Positions 21,287 to 32,615 of a DNA stretch of 64,000 nt are shown piece by piece. The notes beneath the pieces were generated by a model. That model did no database searches. It had not been told where the DNA came from and saw only the letters and a list, made by a program, of their open reading frames with translations. The first letter of the stretch is position 1. Each line of letters begins with the position of its first letter. The position numbers were made by a program, and so were the translations under genes. The stretch is from Rhinopomastus cyanomelas (Eukaryota; Chordata; Aves; Bucerotiformes; Rhinopomastidae), in contig VXBP01008521.1 in NCBI GenBank assembly GCA_013400115.1, forward strand, positions 171,544-235,543, read 5' to 3'.

Positions 21287-23093
21287 GTAGGTGGCTCTGC
21301 GCGGCAGCCCTCGCTTTCCTTAACGCAGTCACTTGCTCCCTTGCTCACGGGTGGCCACCTGGGCTTGTCTGCTTTGGAGATGCCTGGAGTGGCTTGCCCA
21401 GCCCATCGCACCTGGCACTGCAAAGATACAGCAGCTGCGGGGAACGGAGCCGTGACGGTCCCGAACCAGAGTGGGAAACAGCCCCAGCCCAGCACTCCCT
21501 GCCCTGGGCATCGCTGCATCCATGGGCAGAGCAGCGGAATGGGCAGGGTGCAGGATGGGCAACGCATAGGATACTTACGGTGTGTGACGGACAGGTTTTG
21601 GCGTGGGCAGGGTGCGAGATGGGCAGGGTATGGGATGGCCAGGGTGGAGGACAGAGAGGGTGTAGGAGGGGCAGAGTGAGGGACAGGCAGAGCGTAGGAT
21701 GGGCAGGATGCGGGGCTGGCTGTGGCTGACTGCAGGGACATGAATAGCAGGGAACAGGACTACAGAAAGCAACTTTGTTCGCTGCTGGGCAGCCTGCCGG
21801 GTGTCAGCACAAGAGAGCTCGTCCCAGCAAGGCCAGAGGGAGAAGGAGAGGAAAAAGCATCTTTTCTCTCTCACCGTCCTCAGAGCACAGAGGGAGGGAG
21901 AGGAGGGTTTGGATAAAGATCTCATTCTTGACTGTCTCACCTCTAAAGCTCCTTTTAGAACACCCTGCCCAGGTACAGCCTGAGCTCCCAGCATGGAGTG
22001 CCTTGGGGTGGACAGGGAAGGGCACAGCTCAGGCAGCATGGGCAGGGGCACTTTGGGCAATGCACATAGCCAGCTACAGTAAAGGTAAGGGGCTTTCAAG
22101 CCACATGCTGGGGCTGAGGCTACTGGCTCACCATGAATATGTGCCCACCACTCCTGTAAACTGCCCTCATATGCTCCCATGGGTTTTGCTCACAGCTTTG
22201 TGCTTTGGGGGTTGCACATGCCACCCCAAATTCAATGCAGTCCTACCATCAGCTTGTGACCCAGGGGAGGTGGGATTAACCCACTTCCATTCCATCCCTG
22301 TGGCCCAGGGAGCCACACTGTCCTCCTCCCTCCTTAGCTTCTCCTCTGCATCTTCACTTCCACCATGGTCTTGGTCCCTGAAGCGAAGGATCAAAGCAAG
22401 GCAGTGAAGGGCAGAAGAAGGGGCCTGGCACGGCCCTCCACCACCACCCCTGCCCTCACCTGGGCACCAGATGATCCCTACATCACCATGCCCGACTATG
22501 AGCGCAGCATCCAGGACATGGTGCGCCAGCTGAGGAACAGCTCTGAGCCCGGTGACACAAAGTGCCAGGTCAACCTGAGGCTCTGGAGGTCCAACCGGAG
22601 GAGCCTGTCCCCCTGGGCCTACAGGTGAGCTTGGGGCATGGATCTTGGGGACATGCATGGTGGCTCTGTGTCAGCAAATGCTGCAATAGCCATGGCTCTA
22701 GCATCACGAGGCTGCGGTATCTGCTGAGGGGTGTGATGCTGCATCCCATTTCACCCCACAGAGGCAGTGTTCCCAGCCACTCACCGCCCCTCATCTCACC
22801 ACCTCTCCAGCCTTATCTTGCTTTCACTCTCCTCCAGCATAAATCACGATGCCACACGGATTCCAGCAGACATCCCTGAGGCTCGATGCCTCTGCACTGG
22901 CTGCATCAACCCCTTCACAATGCAGGAGGACCGCACCATGGCCAGCATTCCCATCTACAGCCGGCTGCCCGTCCGCCGGTTGCTCTGCCACGTGCCTGGC
23001 GAGGTGGGGCACAAGCCCTCTGGGAAGAAGTGCCACAAGAAGTACCAGATGGTCATGGAGACCATTGCTGTGGGCTGCACCTGCATCTTTTGA
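21266..23093 (+). CDS. IL17B: Interleukin-17B, secreted cystine-knot cytokine (3 exons)
   Basis: Coding exons are 21266-21286, 22338-22624 and 22838-23093, giving 187 residues against 180 in human. All junctions are GT-AG and the frame is continuous (phases 0 and 2). The first exon encodes only MKRSPNL, aligned with human MDWPHNL. With the start of exon 2 (LLLCIFTSTMVLV) it forms a signal peptide. Family marks are the LRNSSE glycosylation site near residue 66, RSLSPW, the cystine-knot block around CLCTGC, INPFTMQED, and the invariant end METIAVGCTCIF. The segment between PVRRLLC and the C-terminus is somewhat longer and more basic than in human. The protein is a homodimeric ligand for IL17RB. 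The gene converges on PCYOX1L, with 816 bases between the stop codons, as in mammals. Confidence 0.95.
21538..21718 (+). repeat. Degenerate minisatellite in IL17B intron 1
   Basis: About nine imperfect units of roughly 15-20 bases follow the pattern GGGCAGGGTGYRGGAT. They are diverged in phase and length and cause stop-free frames that mimic coding sequence. Confidence 0.75.
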
Positions 23094-23303
23094 GCTTGCA
23101 GAGCTAATCCCTGTAGCCACCCACAGGCATCTAACCAGCTTGTTCTTGCTTCCGAAGCTTGCCCAGCCTTCCGGGAATGGGTCCGCAAGCTGAGCATTGG
23201 AGTGAGTCCTTCCCAGCCCACCTCCAAGTTTCTCTGTGCTGGGGATAGGCAGCCTGGGGAGAGAGGCAAGTGGTCTGCAATTTGGGCAACTTCTGAGGCC
23301 TTC

Positions 23304-23309
23304 AATAAA
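23304..23309 (+). terminator. IL17B: IL17B poly(A) signal
   Basis: A canonical AATAAA lies 211 bases after the stop codon and is followed by TG-rich sequence. It is the first hexamer downstream on this strand. Confidence 0.85.
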
Positions 23310-23909
23310 GTGCATCACTGGCCCCTGTCTGAGCTGACTGCCTCGGCTCGTCGTACAGTAGCCAGGGCTTGTCCCAGTGAGGCTCCATTGCCCCTTAAAA
23401 CACAGCTGAGTCTCAGCCTCAGGGAAGTCTGGGCACCCCTTAAAACAGGGAACACTTGGTAGCAGGCAGCTCTCCCTGCAAACCACACCCATCTCAGCCC
23501 ACCCTCAACACCCATGCTGGGGCCAGCTCTAGCTTCCTAGGGTCTCCCAGGCAGGAGAGGCTGCAGCAGCTCACCTGGTGGGACACATCTGCTGCCAATG
23601 CCAGCCACCCTCATCCATGAAAGCCCCCTGAGGTCCCTCCCCAAAACATGCACAATGACCCTTTTTCACAGGAAAAGGCACAGGATCCTTCCCAGTAGAG
23701 CCTGGGGAGGGTGTACCGGGTAACTGAGGCATGTGGCACAGACAGGCAGCAACACTGGGCAGGGACTGTATTCCTCAGGGTAAAGCACATTCAAGTCATC
23801 TGGGACACAGCTTATCCCTTCTCCCCCAACCCCCCTGGTGTCCCCAAGGCAATAAATACTCCCCAGGCTACCACATGCAGACACTCCTGGGTCACTGCCT
23901 CCCTGTGCA

Positions 23910-26838
23910 TCACAGCTCGGTCTTCACCTTGTGCATCAAGTCCTTCTGATCGATTTTCTCCAGGTCCTGATGCCAGCGGTTGTAAGCCAGCAGGGCCACA
24001 TTTTTGGCTGCCACTGCTATCATCTCCATGGAGCTGGCCACCCACTCCACGCCACTGAGGTAGAAGAGGTTTTCATGGAGCACGATAGGTGGGAGGGACT
24101 TGGTGGCATCATAACGGGGATACGCTGGCCACTCTGTCACTTGCACCGAGTAGTAGGACCTGAAGAGAGTCTTCAGCTGCTGCTTGTCCAGTGGCTGGTG
24201 GGAGAGGACACGCCACACCGCAGCCTCTTGAGGCTGCTTGCGTCGGAAAGCTGCCGAGATGTTGACAGGACAGACGTTGTCCATGGCGTTGAAGAAGAGG
24301 TCAGGGGTGTCGGTGGTCAGGATGCTGGAGAAGGGAAACAGCTTGGGGTCTGGGAAGCCAAAGTAGGAAGAGTTGAGGTATCCGTGCACCACAGATGTGA
24401 CGTAGGGCTGGAAGGCTCCAGGGAAGTCAGTGATGGGTGGCTCAAAGTTCTCAAAGGTGAAGTTGCTTCTACTAGGGTGTAGGGGAGTTGTCACAACAAC
24501 CATGTCGTAGAAAGCTGAGCCCTGGCCTTCGCTGTCCTCATAGTGCACCTGGTACAGGGCTCTCCCCTCTGAAAAGAGATGGTGGACAGTGAGGAGTAGC
24601 CCTGAGCACCAAGTGGTATTGCCATAGCCCTCTTTATCCAGCATGGGCTCCCCAATCCCAAGTTGTCCAGTACAAACCAGTGCTGGACCATAGCAGCTGA
24701 TGGTTATGGATGAATTGCTGATATTTTAGAGCAGTGGGAAAGAACATTTTATCGAGTCTGTGGAAAAAAGTTTCCAGAGAAGCCAGTCCTAAGGGGGCAA
24801 GAAGGACTGGGGCAGCACGGACCATTGCCCGGCTATCCAGCCCTTCTGCTGTGCTGGGTGGGGGACGAAGCCAGCAACAAGAATGGTGTCATAGAAAAGA
24901 CCTGAGGGACTTCAGGAGGGAGAGGGAACCTCAGGGTTGAGGTCTGCAATGCAGAGTGCACACTTGGTCAGACAAACGGAGGAGATAAACAGACCCCCAG
25001 GCCCTCACCTAAATGATTTACTTGTACCAGGATGGTCTCCAGCCTCTCAATGCTCTCTCTCTATCCCCATCCTGCTACAACCAACCTTCTGTCCCAGTGT
25101 GCCCAGACCGATGTCCAGGCTGGTGTCACCCAGCATTCAGGCTTACCCGAGCTGTGCAGGGACACACCCGTCACCCTGGCTGGGATGATGTTGGCTTTGG
25201 TCAGCTTCAGCAGACCTGAACACACCAGTTTGTTGCCTCCTTCCACTGCCCAGGTGCTGCCTTGGGCTCCTGCCAGTGACATGGCTCCTGGGAAAAAGAA
25301 GAAGAGGGTGGCTCTACAAACAGCCCACAGAGAGGACACAGGATAGTCACACGGGGAGGAGAGAGGGGCCCTCAGTTTCACCTGCAAAGGCGGGCACCAG
25401 CACCGACTGCCCATAACTGGAGCGCAGGACGGCTGCAATGACGTCGTCCACGAAGCGCTGCGTGACACCCACCTCCAGCAAGGACTCGGCCACCGAGCGC
25501 TGTGTCATGTTGACAAAGGCATCACCCCCCAGCGAGCGCAGCATCTCCTCCAGGGTGGAGAAGGCGTAGCCGTGAGCCTGGTACTTGTAGATCCTGGAGA
25601 GGACAGAAGCACAGGACATGTGGTAATACCCCTGTGCCAACAGAGATCCCCTGTGTTCCCCCAGCCTGGTGGGAAATCCTACCTCATGAACTTCTCCATG
25701 ACCTCCTCCACCCACATCTGCAGGCGTAAGAAGCTGATGCCATAGTGCCACCAGAGCCGGAATAAGTTGAGCAGGTACCAATCAGTCTCCTCCAGGACAA
25801 AGTGCTCCCCACTGAATATGGCACTTTTCCCTGCCACCTCACGCCGGTGCTTGAGACCTGTGGGGAGCAGAGGGGCCCCACTGGGTTGGCACACCTTCCC
25901 AGGGCTGATCAGTACCAAACTGCCAGACTGGGAACATGGGCAGAGACACTCTTGGGAGCATCAGGGAGTGGGACCCGAGGGCATGGGAACCCCAGCCAGA
26001 TCCTGCACATTGGGGCATCCTGTGGAGCTGCTGCTGTCTACTGGGACAAACTGGTGGGAATTTGTGAATAACCCCCCATGCTAATTCAACCAGGACCCTC
26101 TGCTCTGATGCTCTCCACCCCATCCATTTCTCCTCCAAGGCACAACAGGGCTGAGTGCAGGTACAGCAAGGGGATCACCACATCCCTAGGGTGCTTCCCA
26201 GTCCCCTGAGATGCAGCCAGTGGTCTCAGAGCAAGGAGCCATAGAAGCTCTAGGGTGCCCATACTCACCCAGAGTCTTGACGAAGTCCTGCATGTGGAGG
26301 CTGAGGGCGTGGATGGAGGCTGCCCGGCTCTCATACTGCTGCTTGTTGACGGTGACGGTGCCCAGGCGCCCGCCCACGGCCGCCGGCTCGAACACGTCCA
26401 GCTGCACCTGCGGCCCGAAGTGCTGCTGCAAGAAGTAGGCGACGGCCGAGCCACCCAGCCCGGCGCCCACCACAGCTGCGGGACAGCGGGGCGAGGGTTA
26501 TCGGCTGGGCCCGGCACAGCAGCAGGTGCCGCTGCATCCCCGGCTCGGGGATGCAGCGGGGGCCGAAGCAGCAAGGAGGATGTAGCGGGGGCGGGGGGGA
26601 TGGAGCGTGGCGGATGCATCCCCGCACGCCGTGCTCCTGCCGCTGAGCGGTACCGGAGCTCCTCTCTTCCCAACCCCGAGGCAGGCCAGGTGCTGCCGGT
26701 ACCGGGAGGATGGGTCCAGCCTCCCCACCCCGTATCCCGCATTCCCTTACCGATGCTGCCCGGGGGATCGCGGGCAGCCGAGGCGGCCAGAAGAGCGGCG
26801 AGGCCCGGCAGGAGCAGCGCGGCAGGCGGCGAGGCCAT
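23910..26838 (-). CDS. PCYOX1L: Prenylcysteine oxidase-like protein (6 exons)
   Basis: Coding exons in order are 26838-26751, 26475-26269, 25857-25683, 25593-25382, 25287-25147 and 24568-23910, with intact GT-AG junctions. They give 493 residues against 494 in human. A hydrophobic signal peptide (residues 1-22) is followed by the FAD-binding Rossmann motif VVGAGLGGSAV and an acidic residue ending strand 2. The prenylcysteine lyase domain fills the rest, including EETDWYLLNLFRLWWHYG and the C-terminal LAYNRWHQDL...HKVKTEL. Sequons NMTQ, NFTF, NSSY and NISA indicate glycosylation in the secretory route. The paralogue PCYOX1 oxidises the thioether of prenylcysteines to an aldehyde, cysteine and peroxide; activity of PCYOX1L is less well established. 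No minus-strand AATAAA was seen after the stop, so the 3' end is open. Confidence 0.96.
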
Positions 26839-26839
26839 G

Positions 26840-27060
26840 GCGCGGGAGCGGGGCCCGGCAGAGCCCCGGAGAGCCCGCCCCGGCCCCGCCCAGCCCGGGG
26901 ATCCCGGCGACAGGCCCGGCCCGGAGGCGGAGGAGGAGCAGCGCGGAGTGGGGGTGGTCCAGGCCTCGCAGAGCGCTCCCCGGATCGGGGTGCGGCGCAG
27001 GGGCTGCGGGCCGTCTGTCGCCGGCGATGGCAAAATCCACAGCAGAGCCGTGCGGGGTGA
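26840..27060 (-). promoter_or_regulatory. PCYOX1L: CpG-island promoter of PCYOX1L
   Basis: CpG-dense, GC-rich sequence spans the first exon and about 200 bases upstream, with several GGGGCGG/CCCCGCCC-type Sp1 boxes around 26875-26890. No TATA is evident. This is the usual form of a broadly expressed gene promoter. Confidence 0.6.
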
Positions 27061-28914
27061 ACCAGGAGCGGGCACTGCACATTCCCCCACGAACGGGGCT
27101 ACTGGGACCAGACTCATCCTCAGCGAAGAGCACCGAGGGGGAGAGGGGACCCCAACATCCACAAATGTGGTGGCACTAACCACCCCAGGCACAGCCCCGG
27201 TGCTCCCCACACACCCACCCAGCAGCACTCACCTACCATCAGCCCAGCCTAGGATTTGCTCTGGCCCCACATCGTGGCTCTCACTGCAGGTACCTGCTGG
27301 CCATGTGCTCAGTGGGTGCAGGCAGGCACATGCTGCCCAGTACTGGTAGAGCAGAGTAGGTTGGGTCCTGCATGGCTTGCAGCACCAGCTTGTGCTTGCA
27401 CTTTCACTTTCTGCTTTGGGCAAAACAAGGTGCCTCCCAAAAAAGGGCTTGTGCTGCAAGATCCCATGTGGGAGCCTGGTGCTGCTCAGACTAGCGAAGA
27501 ATGAGCCCAACTCTGGAATGGGCACGACCTGTGATTTCAGAGGCAGAGCCTGCTGCAACCCAGGGCTGGCAAGCGACCAAGTGACATTTAGTTTGAAAAT
27601 TCGTTGTCTGAACTTTGTCTTAGGATGAACAAAAGTTGCTTCAGAAGGCCTACTCAGGGAGCACACACAACCCCAAAACTTACACATGGACACTGGGAAA
27701 GGGGGACTCAGATAAAATCTGCCCTTGCTCAGCTCACCCAAATCCTTACAATGGGCAGTGTGACCCCACCAGGCTGGGGAGGTGATGTTCCCAAAGCAAC
27801 CTCAATACAGCACATAATTGTCTTTCAGCATGCCTGAGGTTTTAACAGGCTCTTACCTCACCAGTCTGATTTCAGCACGGCTATGGGCAACAAGAAATCT
27901 GTCCTCACTTCCCATCACTTCCTGCTCATGGCAGACTGGGCCCTGCTCACAGGCATTCTGCAACACCGTGTCAGGAGCAAAATGCTCACAAGCTCCAATG
28001 CTTTTCTGCAGATGGACATGGCTGTGGTTTGCAAACTCCCAACTCTCATTGCTGCTGCAGAGAAAAACCAGCAGAGCCAGAAATTACTAAGGTGGCAGCG
28101 GGTAGCACCAATTCCTGGTCTTGGGCTAGTTAGCAAACCCCAAGCAATGCCATTGCATTTCAGGCACGGGGAGGAAGAGCCCTATAATGGGGAACAGTCT
28201 CTGCATTCACAAGGAGACTTTGCTGGCAGATCTTTGGCACAAAAAGGCGATTTGTAAGGGTCTTCTGCAAAGGTTTCTCCTAGTGAGAGGTGCCACGGGG
28301 CATTGAGAACTTCAGGATGACACAGCAAGCAAGGTCTGTGACATGGCTCCACTGTTACAGGACAGCTGCAAAATCAGGCCTGGCTGTTTTTACAGAGGAC
28401 ACAGGAAGGGAGAATGAAAGCTGTCAAAATCCCACCCCCACAGAAAAGCCTGTTCTTTTCTCCGACAAATACCTGAAAACAACCTGCCTGTGGACAGCAC
28501 AAGCACAAATACACGCTTGATATTAATCCACCCTTAATCATGCTGCTACAACACACACACACACAAAAGGGCAAAAATGCAGCGAAACGAAGCTGTGAGA
28601 CAGCAGAATGGCAAAAATAAAACCAGGTATGGAGATTTCACTTGCTAGCTGAGTTCTGCAGGATGAGCAGGCAGAGAGCATCTCTCCACACAAGGGTCTA
28701 TGGGTGGGTTACTAGGACAGCAATGGGTATGCAGGTACAAGAGGATAACACGTGAAGGCAGTTTATCAGGGCAGAACCCCCACTACTCACCACAGCCCTT
28801 ACTTAGACAATCGGATCTCAGGAATAGTGAGAAACCCACCAATCCACAGTCCCACCTCATTGGAGAAGCGGTAGGAATGAGTGGCAGTTTGGCACACGGA
28901 GAAACAAAAAAAGA
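27061..28914. other. Intergenic DNA between PCYOX1L and GRPEL2
   Basis: The composition changes from GC-rich to AT-richer across this stretch. A short CA dinucleotide run sits at 28551-28565. No exon or RNA gene was recognised. Confidence 0.5.
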
Positions 28915-28934
28915 AGCAACTGCAATTCTTCTTT

Positions 28935-28940
28935 TTTATT
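28935..28940 (-). terminator. GRPEL2: Distal GRPEL2 poly(A) signal
   Basis: AATAAA on the minus strand is embedded in CTAATAAAAAAG, with no better candidate until the PCYOX1L promoter. It is the likely end of the long GRPEL2 transcript. Confidence 0.55.
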
Positions 28941-31900
28941 AGCAAATGGGCAGTATCTGGACATCTAAAGGAAATCAGGCCTTTTCAACATTGACTCAAA
29001 TGTTGTTGTCTGGTAACCTGCACCACTCCCCCACTACAGTCTTTGTCTTTCATACAGCCAGAACCTTTGGGTAAATAGACAGCACAGAAACACACAGACA
29101 ATATTTACAGGTTTTACACCAACTACATGGACACAAGGTTTTTGGAGATCAGCAATGCTTTGTTCTTTTCACTTTGCAAGTTAATATCAAAACATCTCAA
29201 GTTTTGAGATAATAAAATAAAAAAATACTACAATATTCACAATATAAAACTTAAATACATATTTCTTTTTAAGTTAAAGGGCTGCTAACAGCTACAGATT
29301 TATGATGGCTGTCTCTTTCAACAGGAGCTCTGCTGATGAAGCACTGACAAGTTAAGGTTCACAAAGCGACATTCACATTCCGCACCGCTCCTGCTCAGAG
29401 TTAAGATGCTGTTACAGTTATGAGACAGTGGTGCTAGAGACTCCACCAGGAGCTCAACTCCAACACGCGAGTCCCACCAACAGGGTACAGCAAGGTCACA
29501 GATGAGAGCAAATGCTCATGAGCAGAAATGCAGGTCTACACACCACCATCACACACGTCTCAGCTAGCTGTCTGCATCCCAGCTTCAGCTCTCCGCTTCA
29601 CTGCTGGGCAAACAGAGTGGAAATGACACTTCCTCTTGTGCTCCTGCTAAGGTATTAAACAGTCATTGAATAAAGTGACTGGAGAGAAAAAGCTCACGGG
29701 TCAGTCTCCCTGGCGAGTAACTCTGCACTGTGCAATGAAATGCCCCAGCAGGGCTCTGCCCCACCGTGCTGAGTCTATGAGCTTTACCCAGATAGGGCAG
29801 ACCAGGGAGCAGGAACCCACAAAGGAGAAACTCAATCCACCCTTACGCAATCTCCACAACAAAAGAGATCATTAAGTGTGCTTGCAAGGCAAGAGAAAGC
29901 AAATTCTGCCTCAGAAATCTGGATCCTGTGACAGAATCCAGGTTTGGTTATTTCATTTTCACTTCATCATTAAAAAGGAGCAGGAAGCAAGACAAACAAC
30001 AGCTACAGTATTTATCTCTTTGGTAACTTCTGTAAAGGAGTCTCTAAGCAGTGGGTTTGTCTCACAGTAATCATCATAAAAGCCCAGCAAGGTCCTGTAG
30101 GAGTTTCATAGGCTGAAAAAAATGGGCACATGAACTGAATTTGCCCAGAACTACACTAAGTCTGTGGGAGGGTGGGAAAGCATGCAGAGGAACTGGATCC
30201 TTCACATCCCTGCTCCAGTACCTCAGCATAAGCAGACCCCAGGTAGACAAGCAGGATCAATAGCCTCCAAGTACAGACAGAAGGTCTGGAGTGCATTTTA
30301 GGGTATTTCTTTAAGGCAAATATGGGTGAATTCTAGCTAAGGAGACAGGCAGTCTTGGAAACAGTCCAAGCAGCTGTAGTTTACTTTCACAGTCGAGTGG
30401 CTTTGTGGGTCAGTTTAGAGAGGATTTGGATCACATAACCTCTGTTCACACACTACATTTCAATCCTGTTCAGGTAAGCTGCAGCCTTCCTGTGACAGAA
30501 AACTACCTGCTGTGTAAAATACCTTTGATTTTGTTTAGTTCCTTATAAATAAAGTCTCACATTCAAAGTCAGTTTCCAGGACCAGCTCTGCTCTCACACT
30601 GCAAAAGGATAAAGCAGAGGCTGAAGAGGCAGCAGAAAACTCACCACTCCTCCCAGCTGAAGAGTTTCCTCAGAACAGGCCACAGTGTTGAGGCATAACA
30701 GCAAGACTTGCACTGTCATGGTGCAGATTTTACCTGTTCTTTGTCTTGAGTAACAGTGCAACCTGGTGACCCAGCTGGCAAACAGATCCACAAAACAGTG
30801 AACAGGAAATCCCGTACACCTCTGAAATGCCCAACAAAATGGTAAAACAAGAGCCCTGAACAAGAGGATTGTCCAAAGAGATCTAACACCAAGTACCTGC
30901 CTGAAAACCTAACTACACAGAGACAGAAAACTGCACTTCAGAAAGCATCTGCTACTGCGGCACCCACACACAGCTGTCACTAAAGCAGCTCATGTGGAGC
31001 CCACCAGGAATGTCTTCCTTAAGTTTCTGCAGTGACAACCAACTAGCTGCAATCTCCCCAGACGAAACACTGTTGACAGCTGCTAATTGAAGGCTGCGGT
31101 AATCTTCAAGTCCACCACTAAAGGATTATATAATTATAATTATATAATGGGAGAAGAAGTTTTCTTCCAAACCAGTGATGAAATTCACCATAAGCAGCGG
31201 TTTTGGAAGTAGATCTCAAGTAACTGTCCGGCCATGGATCCAGTTCCAGGCAGGAATCGCTGGTTTATATAACTCTTGTGTCCCTGTACTGCTTGTTGCT
31301 CTGTAAAGGGTTAAATTCTGATCCTACTCAGTGACTGCATCCTTTCAGCTGAGATAGATGGATTCCCAGGCAAAAGGAATACTGGGAAATACATCTGCCA
31401 CACTGTGACAACAATCCGCCTCCACCTAAGAGGACAGCTTGAGGTCATCTACCACTTCCTCAGCCTTCTGCTTCTTCTCTTGCTTTTCTTGTCACTGCTA
31501 CTAAAATTGGTTCAAGGGCACTTGAGACTTTTAGTCAAAAAGATTTTTCTCCTTGCGTCAAAACCCCAAAGGTTTAATATTTACTACGACCATGCAAAAG
31601 TAGAATCTGAATGTGAACTGGAATTTAGTGTCATCCAAGTACCGTTACTGGAGAGCTGAGAAAACAGAACAGTCCAGATTTCCTGCTTAAGGGCACATCT
31701 CCATTTTGTCAGCAGCTGCAACAAAGAGTACACGGTTTATCATGCTTGAAAGCTGCACAAATACCCATCAGGGATGAGAAATTACTCTCCTCTAAAACAT
31801 ATTTTTGGTTGGAGAAAAAGAGATTAAAGAACCATTTTCTTGCTGCTGTTTTACCTTCAGGAACAAGGAGGCCCAGCTGAAATTTTACTTGGAGATCAAG

Positions 31901-32129
31901 TATTAAGATGTTAGTTTGAACAACTGAATCCTCTTAAAAACTTGTCTCTATTCACCTGAAGTAGGACAGACACTTCACTAATTTGGGATCATTTTCCTCA
32001 AGTGACAGAAGAAAAAACTGCCCCGAAATGTCATTTTAAGTGATCACCTTATCCCACCTGGGGGGTCTGGGGACAAGGGAAGACACAAAAACCAGCCTGA
32101 TAATAATACTCAGCCCTTTGGGCTTTTCC

Positions 32130-32310
32130 TTTTCCAAGGGCTTTGCAAATAAAAAGCCTCATCACATCCCTGTGAGGTAGGTCAGTATTATTGTGTTCCC
32201 TTAAAGCAGACATGGAAACTGAGCCAGAAAAATTCCTTTCCTGGAGGCCACTACAGGAGTCTGTCTCGGAGATGGAACCAGGAGACAGGATTCCTTACCT
32301 CTCAGTTTCC
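32130..32310 (+). mobile_element. Fossil MIR/L2-type repeat tail
   Basis: The order CATCACATCCCTGTGAGGTAG, TATTATT, GGAAACTGAG, and GAACCAGGAGACAGGATTCC follows the remembered MIR/L2 3' region (CCCTRTGAGGTAGGTAYTATTAT through RGGAAACTGAG). It is heavily diverged, so the family is uncertain. It lies inside the GRPEL2 3' UTR, antisense to it. Confidence 0.55.
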
Positions 32311-32615
32311 CTCTCTCTCCCGTATCTCCTCTTCCCCATATAAGTCTTAACGGAGAAATGAGCGACCGAGAGAGGGGCTACAGTGCCACGTTTGCGACGA
32401 ACAGCAGGACTCCTAGTGCTACTCCACATACTCCAAAAAGGATTATTAAATAAACAAGTACCTCGGAAGTAATGGCAAAATGACTGCACACATTATAAAG
32501 AAGCCAACACACAATACAAACCGAGCTTAATAAATAAGTAAAGACGTGCAGCTCTGACTGAGTGCTGAGGGGGCTCAGGTCAGTAAGGTCCCAGATGCCA
32601 GTGGGTCAGCCCACG

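Larger units (their letters stand above)
28915..32615 (-). other. GRPEL2: Long 3' untranslated region of GRPEL2
   Basis: AT-rich non-coding sequence runs from the GRPEL2 stop codon to a minus-strand AATAAA at 28940-28935, 3.7 kb away. Long 3' UTRs are also known for the mammalian gene. The extent is inferred from the hexamer, since internal ATTAAA hexamers (for example near 31573) could give shorter forms. Chance open frames here are not genes. Confidence 0.5.

Noticed and set aside
23851..23856. Plus-strand AATAAA at the PCYOX1L 3' end
   Set aside because: It is on the IL17B strand but 550 bases past a better signal and antisense to the PCYOX1L 3' UTR, so neither gene needs it.
23931..24482. 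183-codon plus-strand open frame
   Set aside because: Exact antisense shadow of the last PCYOX1L exon.
26255..27349. 364-codon plus-strand open frame
   Set aside because: Antisense of PCYOX1L exons 1-2 and their CpG island; stop codons are rare there because of GC content.
31405..31659. 84-codon open frame with a Leu-rich stretch that looks membrane-like
   Set aside because: It lies antisense in the GRPEL2 3' UTR, has no homology, and the Leu run comes from CTT/CTG repeats.
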